A DNA stretch of 64,000 nt from Moraxella porci DSM 25326 (GTDB lineage: Bacteria > Pseudomonadota > Gammaproteobacteria > Pseudomonadales > Moraxellaceae), in assembly GCF_002014855.1 (NCBI RefSeq), contig NZ_MUYV01000001.1, positions 124,001-188,000 on the forward strand, read 5' to 3'. Numbering within the stretch: the stretch's first letter is position 1; each line of letters opens with the position of its first letter. A program made the position numbers and the translations under genes. Of the stretch, positions 28,004 to 37,191 are shown piece by piece. The notes beneath the pieces were generated by a model, which was not told the DNA's origin, did no database searches, and was given only the letters and a program-made list of their open reading frames with translations.

Positions 28004-28040
28004 AAAAGCCTTAGAACTTGATATTCTAAGGCTTTTATCT
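28004..28040 (-). terminator. Terminator after metK
   Basis: Perfect 13-bp stem AAAAGCCTTAGAA / TTCTAAGGCTTTT (28004-28016 with 28024-28036) followed on the minus strand by T residues. Confidence 0.9.
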
Positions 28041-28061
28041 ATGCTAAGCAAGTCTTAGTGA

Positions 28062-29222
28062 TTAAATTGCATTGCGTAGTAGCTCGGCCTTGTCGGTACG
28101 CTCCCAAGTAAAGGCATTGTCTGAGCCGGTACGACCAAAGTGACCATAGCTTGCGGTGATTTCGTACATAGGCTGTAGTAGATCAAGCATACGTGTGATG
28201 CCATAAGGGCGTAGGTCAAAGTGTGCACGAATCAGTTTTACGATGTCGTTATCGCTGATTTTACCTGTATTAAAGGTATTCACCGAAATCGACGTCGGCT
28301 CAGCGACACCGATGGCATAGCTGACTTGTACTTCACAGCGATCAGCTAGGCCTGCTGCGACGATGTTTTTGGCGACATAGCGGCCAGCATAGGCAGCAGA
28401 GCGATCCACTTTTGATGGATCTTTACCGCTGAATGCACCGCCGCCATGACGAGCCATGCCGCCGTAGGTATCGACGATGATTTTGCGACCTGTCAGACCA
28501 GCATCACCAACAGGGCCGCCGATGACGAATTTGCCTGTTGGGTTGATGTGATACAGTGTGTCTTTGTGTAGCAGCTCAGCAGGAATGACTTTTTTGATGA
28601 TTTCTTCCATCACTGCTTCGTGTAGGTCAGCTTGACTGATCTCAGGGCTGTGCTGAGTAGATAATACCACCGCATCAACTGCAAATGGCTTGTGATTGGC
28701 ATCATAATGCATGGTCAGCTGTGCTTTGGCATCAGGGCGTAGCCATGGCAATGTGCCGTTTTTGCGTAGCTCTGCTTGACGCTCCATCAGGCGATGCGAA
28801 AGCTGAATCGGTGCTGGCATCAGCACATCAGTTTCGTTCGTGGCATAGCCAAACATCAAACCTTGGTCACCTGCGCCTTGATCTTCTGGGCGTGAGCGAT
28901 CGACGCCTTGAGCGATCTCTGGCGATTGTTTGCCAATCATATTGATGACGGCACACGTTGAGCCATCAAAACCAAGATCAGAGTGATTGTAGCCGATTTT
29001 ATTGACGGTATCACGCACGATGCCCTCGACATCGATGTTGGCATGGGTGCTGATTTCACCTGCCAATACCACTGCCCCTGTTTTTACCAAGGTTTCGCAC
29101 GCCACACGAGCGTCTTTGTCTTGGGTCAAGATGGCATCAAGCAAGGCATCAGAGATTTGGTCAGCCATCTTATCTGGATGACCTTCACTGACAGATTCTG
29201 AAGTAAATACTGAGTAGTTCAT
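28062..29222 (-). CDS. metK: S-adenosylmethionine synthetase
   Basis: Makes SAM from ATP and methionine in the cytoplasm, the methyl donor used by UbiE and many others. 386 residues, the standard length. Motifs present: [13 protein letters not shown], the P-loop-like [12 protein letters not shown], and [16 protein letters not shown]. The N-terminus [14 protein letters not shown] matches family starts, fixing the ATG at 29222. It has its own promoter region and a strong terminator. No SAM riboswitch is recognised in the leader. Confidence 0.98.
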   Translation of the reverse strand: MNYSVFTSESVSEGHPDKMADQISDALLDAILTQDKDARVACETLVKTGAVVLAGEISTHANIDVEGIVRDTVNKIGYNHSDLGFDGSTCAVINMIGKQSPEIAQGVDRSRPEDQGAGDQGLMFGYATNETDVLMPAPIQLSHRLMERQAELRKNGTLPWLRPDAKAQLTMHYDANHKPFAVDAVVLSTQHSPEISQADLHEAVMEEIIKKVIPAELLHKDTLYHINPTGKFVIGGPVGDAGLTGRKIIVDTYGGMARHGGGAFSGKDPSKVDRSAAYAGRYVAKNIVAAGLADRCEVQVSYAIGVAEPTSISVNTFNTGKISDNDIVKLIRAHFDLRPYGITRMLDLLQPMYEITASYGHFGRTGSDNAFTWERTDKAELLRNAI

Positions 29223-29345
29223 AAGATTTCACTTAATAAAAAATATAAAAAATTGTGCGATTCTGGTGGCTTTTTTAGGCTTGACAGAATAAATACCCGT
29301 CCGCACGACAGATGATGAGAAAACTTGCAGAGTATTTGGCGGAAA

Positions 29346-29351
29346 ATTATA
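29346..29351 (-). promoter_or_regulatory. Probable -10 of metK promoter
   Basis: The minus strand reads TATAAT about 125 bases upstream of the metK ATG; the -35 is weak. This would give a leader of roughly 118 bases with no recognised riboswitch. Confidence 0.45.
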
Positions 29352-29473
29352 CTGTAAAAGCAGCGTGATTACTAATGAAAAAAATTCATATACTGATGTA
29401 TAAACTGCATCAAGCGACAAAACAGTGATCAGGGAGTAAAATGACCATCAATGAAATTGCAATTTAAATTTGA

Positions 29474-30130
29474 TCAAATCGAAAAGTTATCGTCTTTATT
29501 GACAGCTTTGGTGCTATCAAGGATGGCTTGTTCGCGTTTTTTATGGCCTTTTTGACGGCTGAATTTGGGGGCTTTGGCGTTGTAGCCATGTCGTGATTGC
29601 CAATCTCGCACTGTGCGATAATGCCAAAATAGACGAAACGCCAAGCCTAAGACGATGCTTGTGATGATCGCAGAGAGTATCAAGCCGATGAGCATCGCTT
29701 GCCAAGAAAAAATGTGACGATGCGCATGCAGTGGGTTGATGCCATCGGCGGTGATCCATAAAGTAAAATCGGTCAAAATCATACCGATCGCCCGCAGTCC
29801 GATGAGCGGCTCACCAATCAAGAGCGCGCCAAGCGAATACGCCAGCCAAAACACAGGAATGGCGGTCAAAGGATTGGTAATCCAAGTCAAAGCCACCGCC
29901 ATCGGAATATTGGCACGAGCAATCAATGCACCGATAATGGCAAGCGGCATTTGCCCTGGCAAAGGAAAAAACGCCGCCAAGACACCAACATAGACCGCAC
30001 GACCCAAAGAATTGCGATTCATCTGCCATAGGCGTGGATCTGCCAAAAATGGCGCAAACATCGCTATCAAGCGATTTTCACGCAGCTTTTCGGGCGTCGG
30101 CAGCCAGGCTTTGATCTTCTTTTTTGGCAT
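29474..30130 (-). CDS. DUF2062 membrane protein
   Basis: A 218-residue inner-membrane protein with about three hydrophobic helices. The segment from LGRAVYVGVLAAFFPLPGQM through ITNPLTAIPVFWLAY is diagnostic of DUF2062 (PF09835). The C-terminal 40 residues are strongly basic (KFSRQKGHKKREQ) and probably cytosolic. Function unknown; the family is often near glycosyltransferases, which is not the case here. Start at ATG 30130 (MPKKKIKAWLPTPEK); an in-frame start ten codons earlier is possible. Divergent from orn. Confidence 0.85.
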   Translation of the reverse strand: MPKKKIKAWLPTPEKLRENRLIAMFAPFLADPRLWQMNRNSLGRAVYVGVLAAFFPLPGQMPLAIIGALIARANIPMAVALTWITNPLTAIPVFWLAYSLGALLIGEPLIGLRAIGMILTDFTLWITADGINPLHAHRHIFSWQAMLIGLILSAIITSIVLGLAFRLFWHYRTVRDWQSRHGYNAKAPKFSRQKGHKKREQAILDSTKAVNKDDNFSI

Positions 30131-30279
30131 GGGTGGTTGGCAAAATAGATAAAGTACCAATTATAACAAAATTTTTGCCATAAAACGACCGCCAAGCGTT
30201 GCTTTTTGGTAATAATTGGCTTGCTTGCCGCATGGGTTGGGGCGTTGCATACGACTTTGGGGTAGCTGATGGATTTGTA

Positions 30280-30308
30280 TTGGTGATTGTGCTTGGCTGT
30301 GATACAAT
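30280..30308 (+). promoter_or_regulatory. Promoter of orn
   Basis: TTGGTG at 30280-30285, a 17-bp spacer and TACAAT at 30303-30308 with TGA directly before it (extended -10). Confidence 0.6.
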
Positions 30309-30333
30309 GCATGGATTGACCAAAGGAAATCAT

Positions 30334-30921
30334 ATGACTGACAAAATTAAAATCAATCACCCAAAACCTTCTGCCAAAGCCAAAAAAGCCTTGATTTGGA
30401 TTGACCTTGAGATGACAGGGCTTGATACTCAAAATGATGAGATTATTGAGATTGCGACCATCGTCACCGATGATGATTTGAATATTTTGGCTGAAGGGCC
30501 GGTGCTCGCCATCAAAGTGAGTGATGTGGTGTTGAACGGCATGGATGACTGGAATAAAAACCAGCACGGACAGTCAGGGTTGATTGACCGTGTGCGTCGC
30601 AGTAAGGTGACTTTGGCAGATGCTGAAGCACAGACGATTGAATTTTTATCAAAATGGGTGGATGCAGGCATCTCACCGATGTGTGGTAACTCCATTTGCC
30701 AAGATCGTCGCTTTTTGGCTCGCCAAATGCCAGCGCTTGAGCGATATTTCCACTATCGTAACCTTGATGTCTCAAGCATCAAAGAGCTGTGCTATCGCTG
30801 GCGTCCTGATGTGGCGAGTGGCTACCAAAAAGGCGGCACGCATCTGGCACTGGATGATATTCGTGATTCGATTCGTGAACTGCGCCATTATCGCGAGCAT
30901 TTTTTTAAGTTGCTTGATTGA
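30334..30921 (+). CDS. orn: Oligoribonuclease
   Basis: 3'-5' exonuclease of the DEDDh class that degrades 2-5-mer RNAs and linear cyclic-di-GMP products to mononucleotides. 195 residues. [11 protein letters not shown] (D and E ligands), a central Asp in the [12 protein letters not shown] segment, and the [11 protein letters not shown] end (His and Asp) form the active site. The ATG at 30334 has AAAGGA upstream; the longer frame includes the promoter. It carries 22 extra N-terminal residues before the core. Closed by a terminator. Confidence 0.95.
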   Translation: MTDKIKINHPKPSAKAKKALIWIDLEMTGLDTQNDEIIEIATIVTDDDLNILAEGPVLAIKVSDVVLNGMDDWNKNQHGQSGLIDRVRRSKVTLADAEAQTIEFLSKWVDAGISPMCGNSICQDRRFLARQMPALERYFHYRNLDVSSIKELCYRWRPDVASGYQKGGTHLALDDIRDSIRELRHYREHFFKLLD

Positions 30922-30935
30922 TCGTTATCAATGAT

Positions 30936-30963
30936 AAAGCGGGCTGTTTGCCTGCTTTTTTTA
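30936..30963 (+). terminator. Terminator after orn
   Basis: Stem AAAGCGGGC / GCCTGCTTT (30936-30944 with 30950-30958), one G-U pair, followed by T run. Confidence 0.82.
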
Positions 30964-31064
30964 CAATGATAAAAAAGTTATCTTTGTTAAAAATTTAATT
31001 TATTATAAAAATAGCAAAAAATCAGTTAGGATAAGACTGATCTTATAAACATGGAGTAATCGAT

Positions 31065-31877
31065 ATGCTAAAACGCAGCCTGTTCACGGCATTGGCGGTC
31101 GCCTTATCAGCCCAACCTGTCATAGCAAATGCCAACGGAGTGACAACGACTGTTACTCGCGCCAATCCTGATACTTTGGCGCAGGTAATGGCCACCAAAC
31201 AGTTAAGAGTCTGTTCACCAGGGGATTATAAGCCGTTCAGCTTTGATCATCAGGGTAAGTTTGAGGGCGTGGACAATGATTTGGTTGAGCTGCTTGCCCA
31301 AAGTATGGGTGCTCAAGTGGTGATGGTCAAGACAAGCTGGTCGAATTTGATGAGTGACTTTACGGCGGGCAAGTGTGATTTGGCTGTCGGTGGTATTTCG
31401 ATTACTTTGCCACGACAGCAGCAAGCCTTGTTTAGCGTACCATATTTTACCAATGGCAAGACGCCACTTGTACGCTGTGAAGATGTCTCAAAATACCAAA
31501 CCATTGATCAGATCAATCAGCCAACGGTGCGCATCGTAGCCAATCCTGGCGGCAGTAATGAGAACTTTGCTCGCACTGTCTTGACCAAGGCAAAGCTTAC
31601 GATGCATCCTGAAAATCTCACGATTTTTGATGAAGTGGCTGAAGGTCGTGCGGATGTATTTGTCACCGAAGCGGCTGAAGCCATCGTCAAGACGCATGAG
31701 CACAAAGGCGTGCTATGTGGCGTGAATCCTGATAAGCCGCTCAAACCTGCCGAAAATGGCTGGTTGATTCCTAATAATGATTTTCGCTTCAAGGCTTATG
31801 TGGATCAGTTTTTCCACCTAGAAAAGCTGTCGGGCAATTTGGATAAAGTCATCAACAAATGGCTACCCAAGCAATAA
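31065..31877 (+). CDS. pheC: Periplasmic cyclohexadienyl dehydratase (PheC-like)
   Basis: A 270-residue secreted protein with signal peptide (about 1-22) and a solute-binding-protein fold. It follows P. aeruginosa PheC closely: GDYKPFSF, KTSWSNLMSDF, YFTNGKTP, NPGGSNENFAR and the ENLTIFDE segment all align with matching PheC segments. PheC converts prephenate to phenylpyruvate and arogenate to phenylalanine in the periplasm. An amino-acid ABC binding protein is the alternative, but no permease or ATPase genes are adjacent. GGAG precedes the ATG. Monocistronic between two terminators. Confidence 0.85.
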   Translation: MLKRSLFTALAVALSAQPVIANANGVTTTVTRANPDTLAQVMATKQLRVCSPGDYKPFSFDHQGKFEGVDNDLVELLAQSMGAQVVMVKTSWSNLMSDFTAGKCDLAVGGISITLPRQQQALFSVPYFTNGKTPLVRCEDVSKYQTIDQINQPTVRIVANPGGSNENFARTVLTKAKLTMHPENLTIFDEVAEGRADVFVTEAAEAIVKTHEHKGVLCGVNPDKPLKPAENGWLIPNNDFRFKAYVDQFFHLEKLSGNLDKVINKWLPKQ

Positions 31878-31894
31878 TCAAAGCGATACGCTCA

Positions 31895-31926
31895 AAAAAA
31901 CACTGCTGATTGGCAGTGTTTTTTTA
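31895..31926 (+). terminator. Bidirectional terminator between pheC and lpxH
   Basis: Perfect stem AAAAAACACTGC / GCAGTGTTTTTT (31895-31906 with 31913-31924). The T run on both strands suits both convergent genes. Confidence 0.9.
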
Positions 31927-32718
31927 TACACTAAAATTCGCCAATGCAACTTCATCCCCAATGAGCAGCCCGATTTCTGCCGTCACCTGTCTGTCATCAT
32001 AGCGCCAGTCACCAAGCACTAGCCGAGTTTTGTTATCCAATAGATGCACAGCAGGGCGGTGGGTATGACCATGTAGTAATATATCACAGTCTGTTAATGC
32101 CTTTTGAACTGCATCATGATTGACATCCATGATGGTAGCAGGCTTTTGGCGTTTATCATTGTGTGATTTATCTTTAATATCTTTACCAAGCTTTGAGCGA
32201 AAAGATAATGGCGTAGCCAGCAGCAGCCATCGCACCACAGGATGGCGGATGATGGCGCGATATTGCTGGTATTTGACATCATCTGTGCAAAGGGCATCGC
32301 CATGCTCTAGGCGGATGCGATGCGTGGATGTCGTGAGATAATAAGGCTCTGCGATGATTGCACCGCCAAAGAGTTTGGTGAGTTTATTGGACAGGGCAAA
32401 ATCACGATTGCCGTGCATGACTAGGATTTGCACCTGTTTATCTGCCAGTTTTTTTAGGCTGATAAGAATGGGTGTCAGCCAGTGATTGGCTTGATTTTGT
32501 TTATCCAAGCTTAAATACACATCATCACCAATCCACGCATCTAGCCAATCACCCAAAATATATAGGCTACCAAGATTGGGTAAGACGCACAAATCATCAA
32601 TCAGCCGAATGAATGCACGGCATAGGTGAGGTGTATGTGCTGACAAGTGCAAATCGCTAACAAAAACCGCCTGAATCTCAGACGGCTGTTTGGTAAAAAA
32701 ATACTCAGTCGAGTGCAT
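31924..32718 (-). CDS. lpxH: UDP-2,3-diacylglucosamine diphosphatase
   Basis: Peripheral inner-membrane enzyme of lipid A synthesis, cleaving UDP-2,3-diacylglucosamine to lipid X and UMP. A calcineurin-like phosphoesterase with the metal motifs SDLHLS near residue 21, LGDWLDAWIGDD, MHGNRDFAL and LHGHTHRPAVH. At 264 residues it is slightly longer than E. coli LpxH (240). Its ATG overlaps the ppiB stop by one base (TAATG), so it is translationally coupled to ppiB; the ppiB-lpxH pair beside glnS is a conserved gammaproteobacterial arrangement. Confidence 0.94.
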   Translation of the reverse strand: MHSTEYFFTKQPSEIQAVFVSDLHLSAHTPHLCRAFIRLIDDLCVLPNLGSLYILGDWLDAWIGDDVYLSLDKQNQANHWLTPILISLKKLADKQVQILVMHGNRDFALSNKLTKLFGGAIIAEPYYLTTSTHRIRLEHGDALCTDDVKYQQYRAIIRHPVVRWLLLATPLSFRSKLGKDIKDKSHNDKRQKPATIMDVNHDAVQKALTDCDILLHGHTHRPAVHLLDNKTRLVLGDWRYDDRQVTAEIGLLIGDEVALANFSV

Positions 32719-33227
32719 TATTTCTTAACGACTTTGGCACTGTTGATGACGATTGGTGTTGTCGGTACATCAGCGTGATAGCCAAAGCGACCAGTTGGCA
32801 CACCTTTGATTTGGTTCACAACATCCATACCTTCGATAACTTGACCGAATACTGCATAGCCCCAGCCTTGTGGCGTTGGGCTTGAGTAGTTTAGAAAATC
32901 GTTGTCACGCACATTGATGAAAAACTGTGCTGTCGCCGAATGTGGATCAGAAGTGCGAGCCATGGCGATGGTGCCTGTAGTGTTTTTTAGGCCGTTGTCC
33001 GCTTCGTTTTTGATTGGTGTGCCGGTGCGTTTTTCGTTCATTTCGCTATCCATGCCACCGCCTTGGATCATAAAGCCATCAATCACACGGTGAAAAATCA
33101 AGCCGTCATAATGACCAGACTCGACATAGTCGATAAAGTTGGCGACTGTTACAGGTGCTTTTTCGGCGTTTAGCTCGATGACGATGTTACCATAAGTGGT
33201 GTCAAATTCTACAATGGGCATATCCAT
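32718..33227 (-). CDS. ppiB: Peptidyl-prolyl cis-trans isomerase, cyclophilin type
   Basis: A 169-residue single-domain cyclophilin without a signal peptide, so the cytoplasmic PpiB type that speeds proline isomerisation during folding. The [14 protein letters not shown] segment, the [16 protein letters not shown] segment and [15 protein letters not shown] are the family hallmarks. GGATTT lies 6 bases upstream of the ATG. First gene of ppiB-lpxH, driven by an extended -10 promoter at 33262 and divergent from glnS. Confidence 0.95.
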   Translation of the reverse strand: MDMPIVEFDTTYGNIVIELNAEKAPVTVANFIDYVESGHYDGLIFHRVIDGFMIQGGGMDSEMNEKRTGTPIKNEADNGLKNTTGTIAMARTSDPHSATAQFFINVRDNDFLNYSSPTPQGWGYAVFGQVIEGMDVVNQIKGVPTGRFGYHADVPTTPIVINSAKVVKK

Positions 33228-33261
33228 AATAAATCCTAATCAAGTGAGTGAAATTTTGGCT

Positions 33262-33270
33262 ATTATAGCA
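33262..33270 (-). promoter_or_regulatory. Extended -10 promoter of ppiB-lpxH
   Basis: The minus strand reads TGCTATAAT, exact extended -10, 35 bases upstream of the ppiB ATG. Confidence 0.65.
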
Positions 33271-33429
33271 CAGTTGTTGGAGAAATATGGGGATGATTTT
33301 ATCGATTTCAAAGGATTTCAAGGATAAATCCGCCAAGAAATTGCTGATTAAACAGATGAAAAATCATGCCAATTATGCTAAAGTATCAAGGTTTATTTTG
33401 TATTGATTGATAATAATTTGGACAAAGAT

Positions 33430-35199
33430 ATGACCACTGCTAACGAGCTACCCGAAAAAAACGATTTTATCCGTATCATCATCCGTGATGACCTGCAGTC
33501 AGGCAAGCATGAGAGCATTTTGACCCGTTTTCCACCTGAGCCAAATGGCTATTTGCACATCGGCCATGTCAAGTCGATTTGCCTAAACTTCGGTGTGGCA
33601 GGCGAGTTTGATGGTGCGTGCAACTTACGCTTTGACGACACCAACCCAACCGCCGAAAAACAAGACTATGTCGATGGCATCAAAGAAGATGTCAAATGGC
33701 TTGGCTTTGACTGGGCGGGCGATGTGCGTTATGCATCGAGCTACTTTGACCAGCTGCACGCTTGGGCGGTACAACTCATCAAGCAAGGTGATGCTTATGT
33801 CGATCTACAAAGCATCGATGAAATCCGCGCCAATCGTGGCTCATTCACCGAAGTGGGCAAGCCATCACCGCAGCGTGAAGAGAGTGTGGAAGTGAATTTG
33901 GCTCGTTTTGATGACATGAAAAACGGCAAATATCCTGATGGCGGTGCGGTACTGCGTGCCAAGATTGATATGGCACACCCGAACATGAATATGCGTGACC
34001 CTGTCATCTATCGAGTGATGCATGCTCATCACCATCAGACAGGTGATGATTGGTGCATCTATCCGATGTATGACTTTGCCCATCCTTTGTCTGATGCGCT
34101 TGAGGGCATTACGCACTCGCTGTGTACGCTAGAGTTTGAAGATCATCGCCCATTTTATGATTGGGTGATTGAGAAAGTGGGCTTTGATAATCCACCGAAT
34201 CAGTACGAATTTAGCCGTCTAAACATCGATCATACCTTGACCAGTAAGCGTAAGCTGAAGCGTCTGGTGGATATGGGCGTGGTGTCAGGTTGGGATGATC
34301 CGCGTATGCCGACCGTGGCTGGTATGCGTCGCCGTGGCTATACGCCTGAGGGCTTGCGTGATTTTTGTGAGCGTGTGGGCATCACCAAATCTGATGGCGT
34401 GGTGGATCATCGTATGCTTGAGTTTAGCGTGCGTAAATCGCTCGAAGACACGACCGCTCGTGGCATGGCGGTATTGCGTCCCTTGAAGGTGACCATCACC
34501 AACTTTGATGAAGCGGTGGCAAAATTTGACGAACTCAAAAACCCAAAAACTGTGGCTGACTTTGATGGTGAAGTACTATGGCTTACCCAGCCAAAGCATC
34601 CATCCTTGGAAGTGGGCGAACGCCGTATTCCATTTACCAAGACCATCTATATCGACCAAACCGACTTTGAAGTCGTGCCACCAGCAGGCTACAAGCGTCT
34701 ATCGCCAGAAAATCCTGAAATCCGCCTGCGTAATAGCTATGTCCTAAAGGTCAATGAGCACAAGGTGGATGATGCAGGGCAAGTGGTTGAGCTGATTGCT
34801 ACCATTGATGAAAATACGCTAGGCAACAACCCAGAAGGCCGCAAGGTCAAAGGCGTCATCCACTGGGTATCAGCCAGTCATGGTGTCGATGCGGTGGTGC
34901 GTCTGTATGAGCATCTACTGCTCGAAGATGATGAGATCAGCGATGTCAGCTTACACGAAAAAGAAATCATCGATGCTGATACCGATGCCGATACGCTGTG
35001 GATCAAGCAGCATCTGAACCCAAATTCACTCACCATCTGTCAAGCGGTGGTTGAGCCTGATTTGGCAAAAGCTGCGGCAGGCGAGCGTTTCCAGTTTGAG
35101 CGTGAGAGTTACTTTATCGCTGATGCCATCGAGCATCATGCTGATTTGCCAGTATTTAACCAAATCGTTGGGCTAAAAGACAGCTTTAAGCCCGAGTGA
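33430..35199 (+). CDS. glnS: Glutaminyl-tRNA synthetase
   Basis: Class I aminoacyl-tRNA synthetase charging tRNA-Gln. 589 residues from the ATG at 33430 (MTTANELPEKN); GGAC precedes it, and a TTG nine codons earlier is less likely. HIGH motif PPEPNGYLHIGH near residue 40; KMSKS equivalent TSKRKL. The stretch RFDDTNPTAEKQDYVDGI is typical of GlnRS. The C-terminal anticodon-binding beta-barrel region is complete. Its presence means direct Gln-tRNA charging rather than only amidotransfer. Single gene, divergent from ppiB-lpxH. Confidence 0.97.
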   Translation: MTTANELPEKNDFIRIIIRDDLQSGKHESILTRFPPEPNGYLHIGHVKSICLNFGVAGEFDGACNLRFDDTNPTAEKQDYVDGIKEDVKWLGFDWAGDVRYASSYFDQLHAWAVQLIKQGDAYVDLQSIDEIRANRGSFTEVGKPSPQREESVEVNLARFDDMKNGKYPDGGAVLRAKIDMAHPNMNMRDPVIYRVMHAHHHQTGDDWCIYPMYDFAHPLSDALEGITHSLCTLEFEDHRPFYDWVIEKVGFDNPPNQYEFSRLNIDHTLTSKRKLKRLVDMGVVSGWDDPRMPTVAGMRRRGYTPEGLRDFCERVGITKSDGVVDHRMLEFSVRKSLEDTTARGMAVLRPLKVTITNFDEAVAKFDELKNPKTVADFDGEVLWLTQPKHPSLEVGERRIPFTKTIYIDQTDFEVVPPAGYKRLSPENPEIRLRNSYVLKVNEHKVDDAGQVVELIATIDENTLGNNPEGRKVKGVIHWVSASHGVDAVVRLYEHLLLEDDEISDVSLHEKEIIDADTDADTLWIKQHLNPNSLTICQAVVEPDLAKAAAGERFQFERESYFIADAIEHHADLPVFNQIVGLKDSFKPE

Positions 35200-35310
35200 T
35201 GTGCTGATGCCTTAGGCGGATTGATCCAGTCTGCCTAAGTGGCTATTATTGATGGATTTGGGGCTTATTGCTCTAAATATTTTTAATTATAAATTAATCA
35301 AGTGACCATA

Positions 35311-37191
35311 ATGGAACAAGCCACCGCTTTAGCGATTTTAAAAACTGGTCAAAATGTGTTTTTGACAGGTCAAGCAGGTGCCGGCAAAACCTATGTGCTT
35401 AATCAGTACATCGATTATCTGCGCGCCCGAAACATCGCGGTGGCGGTGACTGCCAGCACAGGCATCGCCTCGACGCACATGAATGGCACGACCATCCATG
35501 CATGGTCTGGGATCGGTATCCAAAACAGCATTGATAAAGTCAATCTGCAAAAGCTGGCGATGCGCGACGAATACCTTGATCGCATCAAAAATACCAAAGT
35601 GCTGATCATTGATGAAATATCGATGCTGCATGCCAAGCAGGTAGATACCATCAATGCGGTGATGAAGCATTTTCGTAAAAGCGAACTGCCTTTTGGTGGG
35701 GTGCAGGTGATTTTTTCGGGCGACTTTTTTCAGCTGCCACCGATCGGCGAAAAAGGCGAAACCGCCAAAGAAAAATATGCCTTTATGTCACAAGCGTGGC
35801 TTGAGTGCCGCTTTCAGATTTGCTATTTGACCGAGCAGCATCGCCAAACGGGTGGCGACGAAAAAGCACGCTTTGGCTTGTCTTTGAACGACATTTTAAA
35901 TCAAATACGCAGCCAGACAGTAACTCAGGCAGCCATCGATATTTTGACAGCCACCCAAGATCATACGATTGATCTTAATCGCACGCGTTTATATACGCAT
36001 AATTTAGATGTGGATGCCATCAACCAAAAGCAGCTGCAAGCGCTCGGCGGCATTCCGATTACCTACCAAGCCTCATTGATGGGCGATAAGCCGCTGCAAG
36101 AATCATTGTCAAAAAGCGTGCGTGCACCCACTGAGCTGACTTTGGCCATCGGCGCAAAAGTCATGTTTGTCAAGAATTTACCACTGTTAGGGGTGTTTAA
36201 TGGCACGATGGGCGAGGTGATCGGTTTTGTTGGTACATCAGGCAAAACCTACAAAGATGCCCAAGCTGCCATCCCTGAGCTTGCTTATCCACTGGTGCGG
36301 CTCAATACTGGCGGTGAGCTGGTGGCTGAGCCTGAAGAGTGGACTGTTGAGGATAAAGATGGCACGGTGTTGGCAAGCTTTGGCCAAGTGCCTTTGTGCT
36401 TGGCTTGGGCGATCACAGTGCATAAATCTCAAGGCATGACATTGGATGCGGCTGAGATCGATTTGTCCAAGACCTTTGAGATGGGTCAGGGCTATGTGGC
36501 GCTGTCGCGTCTGCGTACTTTGGATGGCCTAAAGCTATTGGGTTTTAATATCAAAAGTCTGCTGCTTGATGAGTGGGTGCAGCGCATTGATCAGCGACTC
36601 TTGGCTTTATCTGATGAGCATGCTGAGCAGTTTTCTCAGCTTGATGATGAGATGCTGGCTGTGATACATAAGGCATTCATCGATGCGTGTGGCGGCATCA
36701 GCGATCCTGAACAAATCGCCATCAATCAAAAATACCTCGATGCCAAAAAACAATACGCCTTGACCCAAAAACAAAAGTCTGACACCAAAGCTAAAGCAGG
36801 GCGTATCGCCGCCAATGGCCTGACCCAAACCGTCAATGAGACCTATGAGCTGATCAAGCAAGATAAGTCCTTGGATGAGATCGCGACTGCACGCAGTCTT
36901 GCGCTGTCCACCATCATGGGGCATGTCGCTGACATTGCCAAGACTTTGGGGGAGGATGCGGTCAAGGTATATCGCCCAGAGGATGCGGTCTTACAGGAAG
37001 TTCGTCAGGCCATCGAAACGCTGGATGCCCAAGGCGAATTACAAGACGGCATCAAGCTTACCGCCATCCGTGATGAACTGCGCGAAAAATACAGCTTTAG
37101 CGAAATTCGCTTGGCGCTGGGATTCATTGATACCGACCAATACACCAAAAACTCAAATGAGACATCCGATGCCGACAGCCACTCCAACTAA
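35311..37191 (+). CDS. PIF1-like helicase with C-terminal helix-turn-helix segment
   Basis: A 626-residue superfamily 1B helicase of the PIF1/RecD-like type. Walker A GQAGAGKT at 20-27, Walker B LIIDEISML, the FSGDFFQLPPIG motif and the late WAITVHKSQGMTLD motif are present. The C-terminal third differs from PIF1: a basic linker (about 480-510), then an ELIKQDKSLDEIATARSLAL segment that looks like a helicase-associated helix-turn-helix. ATG 35311 is chosen over a GTG three codons earlier because family members start at this point. The last 23 bases overlap epd. Confidence 0.85.
   Translation: MEQATALAILKTGQNVFLTGQAGAGKTYVLNQYIDYLRARNIAVAVTASTGIASTHMNGTTIHAWSGIGIQNSIDKVNLQKLAMRDEYLDRIKNTKVLIIDEISMLHAKQVDTINAVMKHFRKSELPFGGVQVIFSGDFFQLPPIGEKGETAKEKYAFMSQAWLECRFQICYLTEQHRQTGGDEKARFGLSLNDILNQIRSQTVTQAAIDILTATQDHTIDLNRTRLYTHNLDVDAINQKQLQALGGIPITYQASLMGDKPLQESLSKSVRAPTELTLAIGAKVMFVKNLPLLGVFNGTMGEVIGFVGTSGKTYKDAQAAIPELAYPLVRLNTGGELVAEPEEWTVEDKDGTVLASFGQVPLCLAWAITVHKSQGMTLDAAEIDLSKTFEMGQGYVALSRLRTLDGLKLLGFNIKSLLLDEWVQRIDQRLLALSDEHAEQFSQLDDEMLAVIHKAFIDACGGISDPEQIAINQKYLDAKKQYALTQKQKSDTKAKAGRIAANGLTQTVNETYELIKQDKSLDEIATARSLALSTIMGHVADIAKTLGEDAVKVYRPEDAVLQEVRQAIETLDAQGELQDGIKLTAIRDELREKYSFSEIRLALGFIDTDQYTKNSNETSDADSHSN

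Noticed and set aside
29223..29350. SAM riboswitch before metK
   Set aside because: No known SAM-riboswitch motif was recognised in the leader; only a -10 element could be supported.
36875..37168. 99-residue N-terminal extension of the Epd gene
   Set aside because: It lies inside the helicase gene in another frame and has no similarity to Epd; the family starts at 37169.
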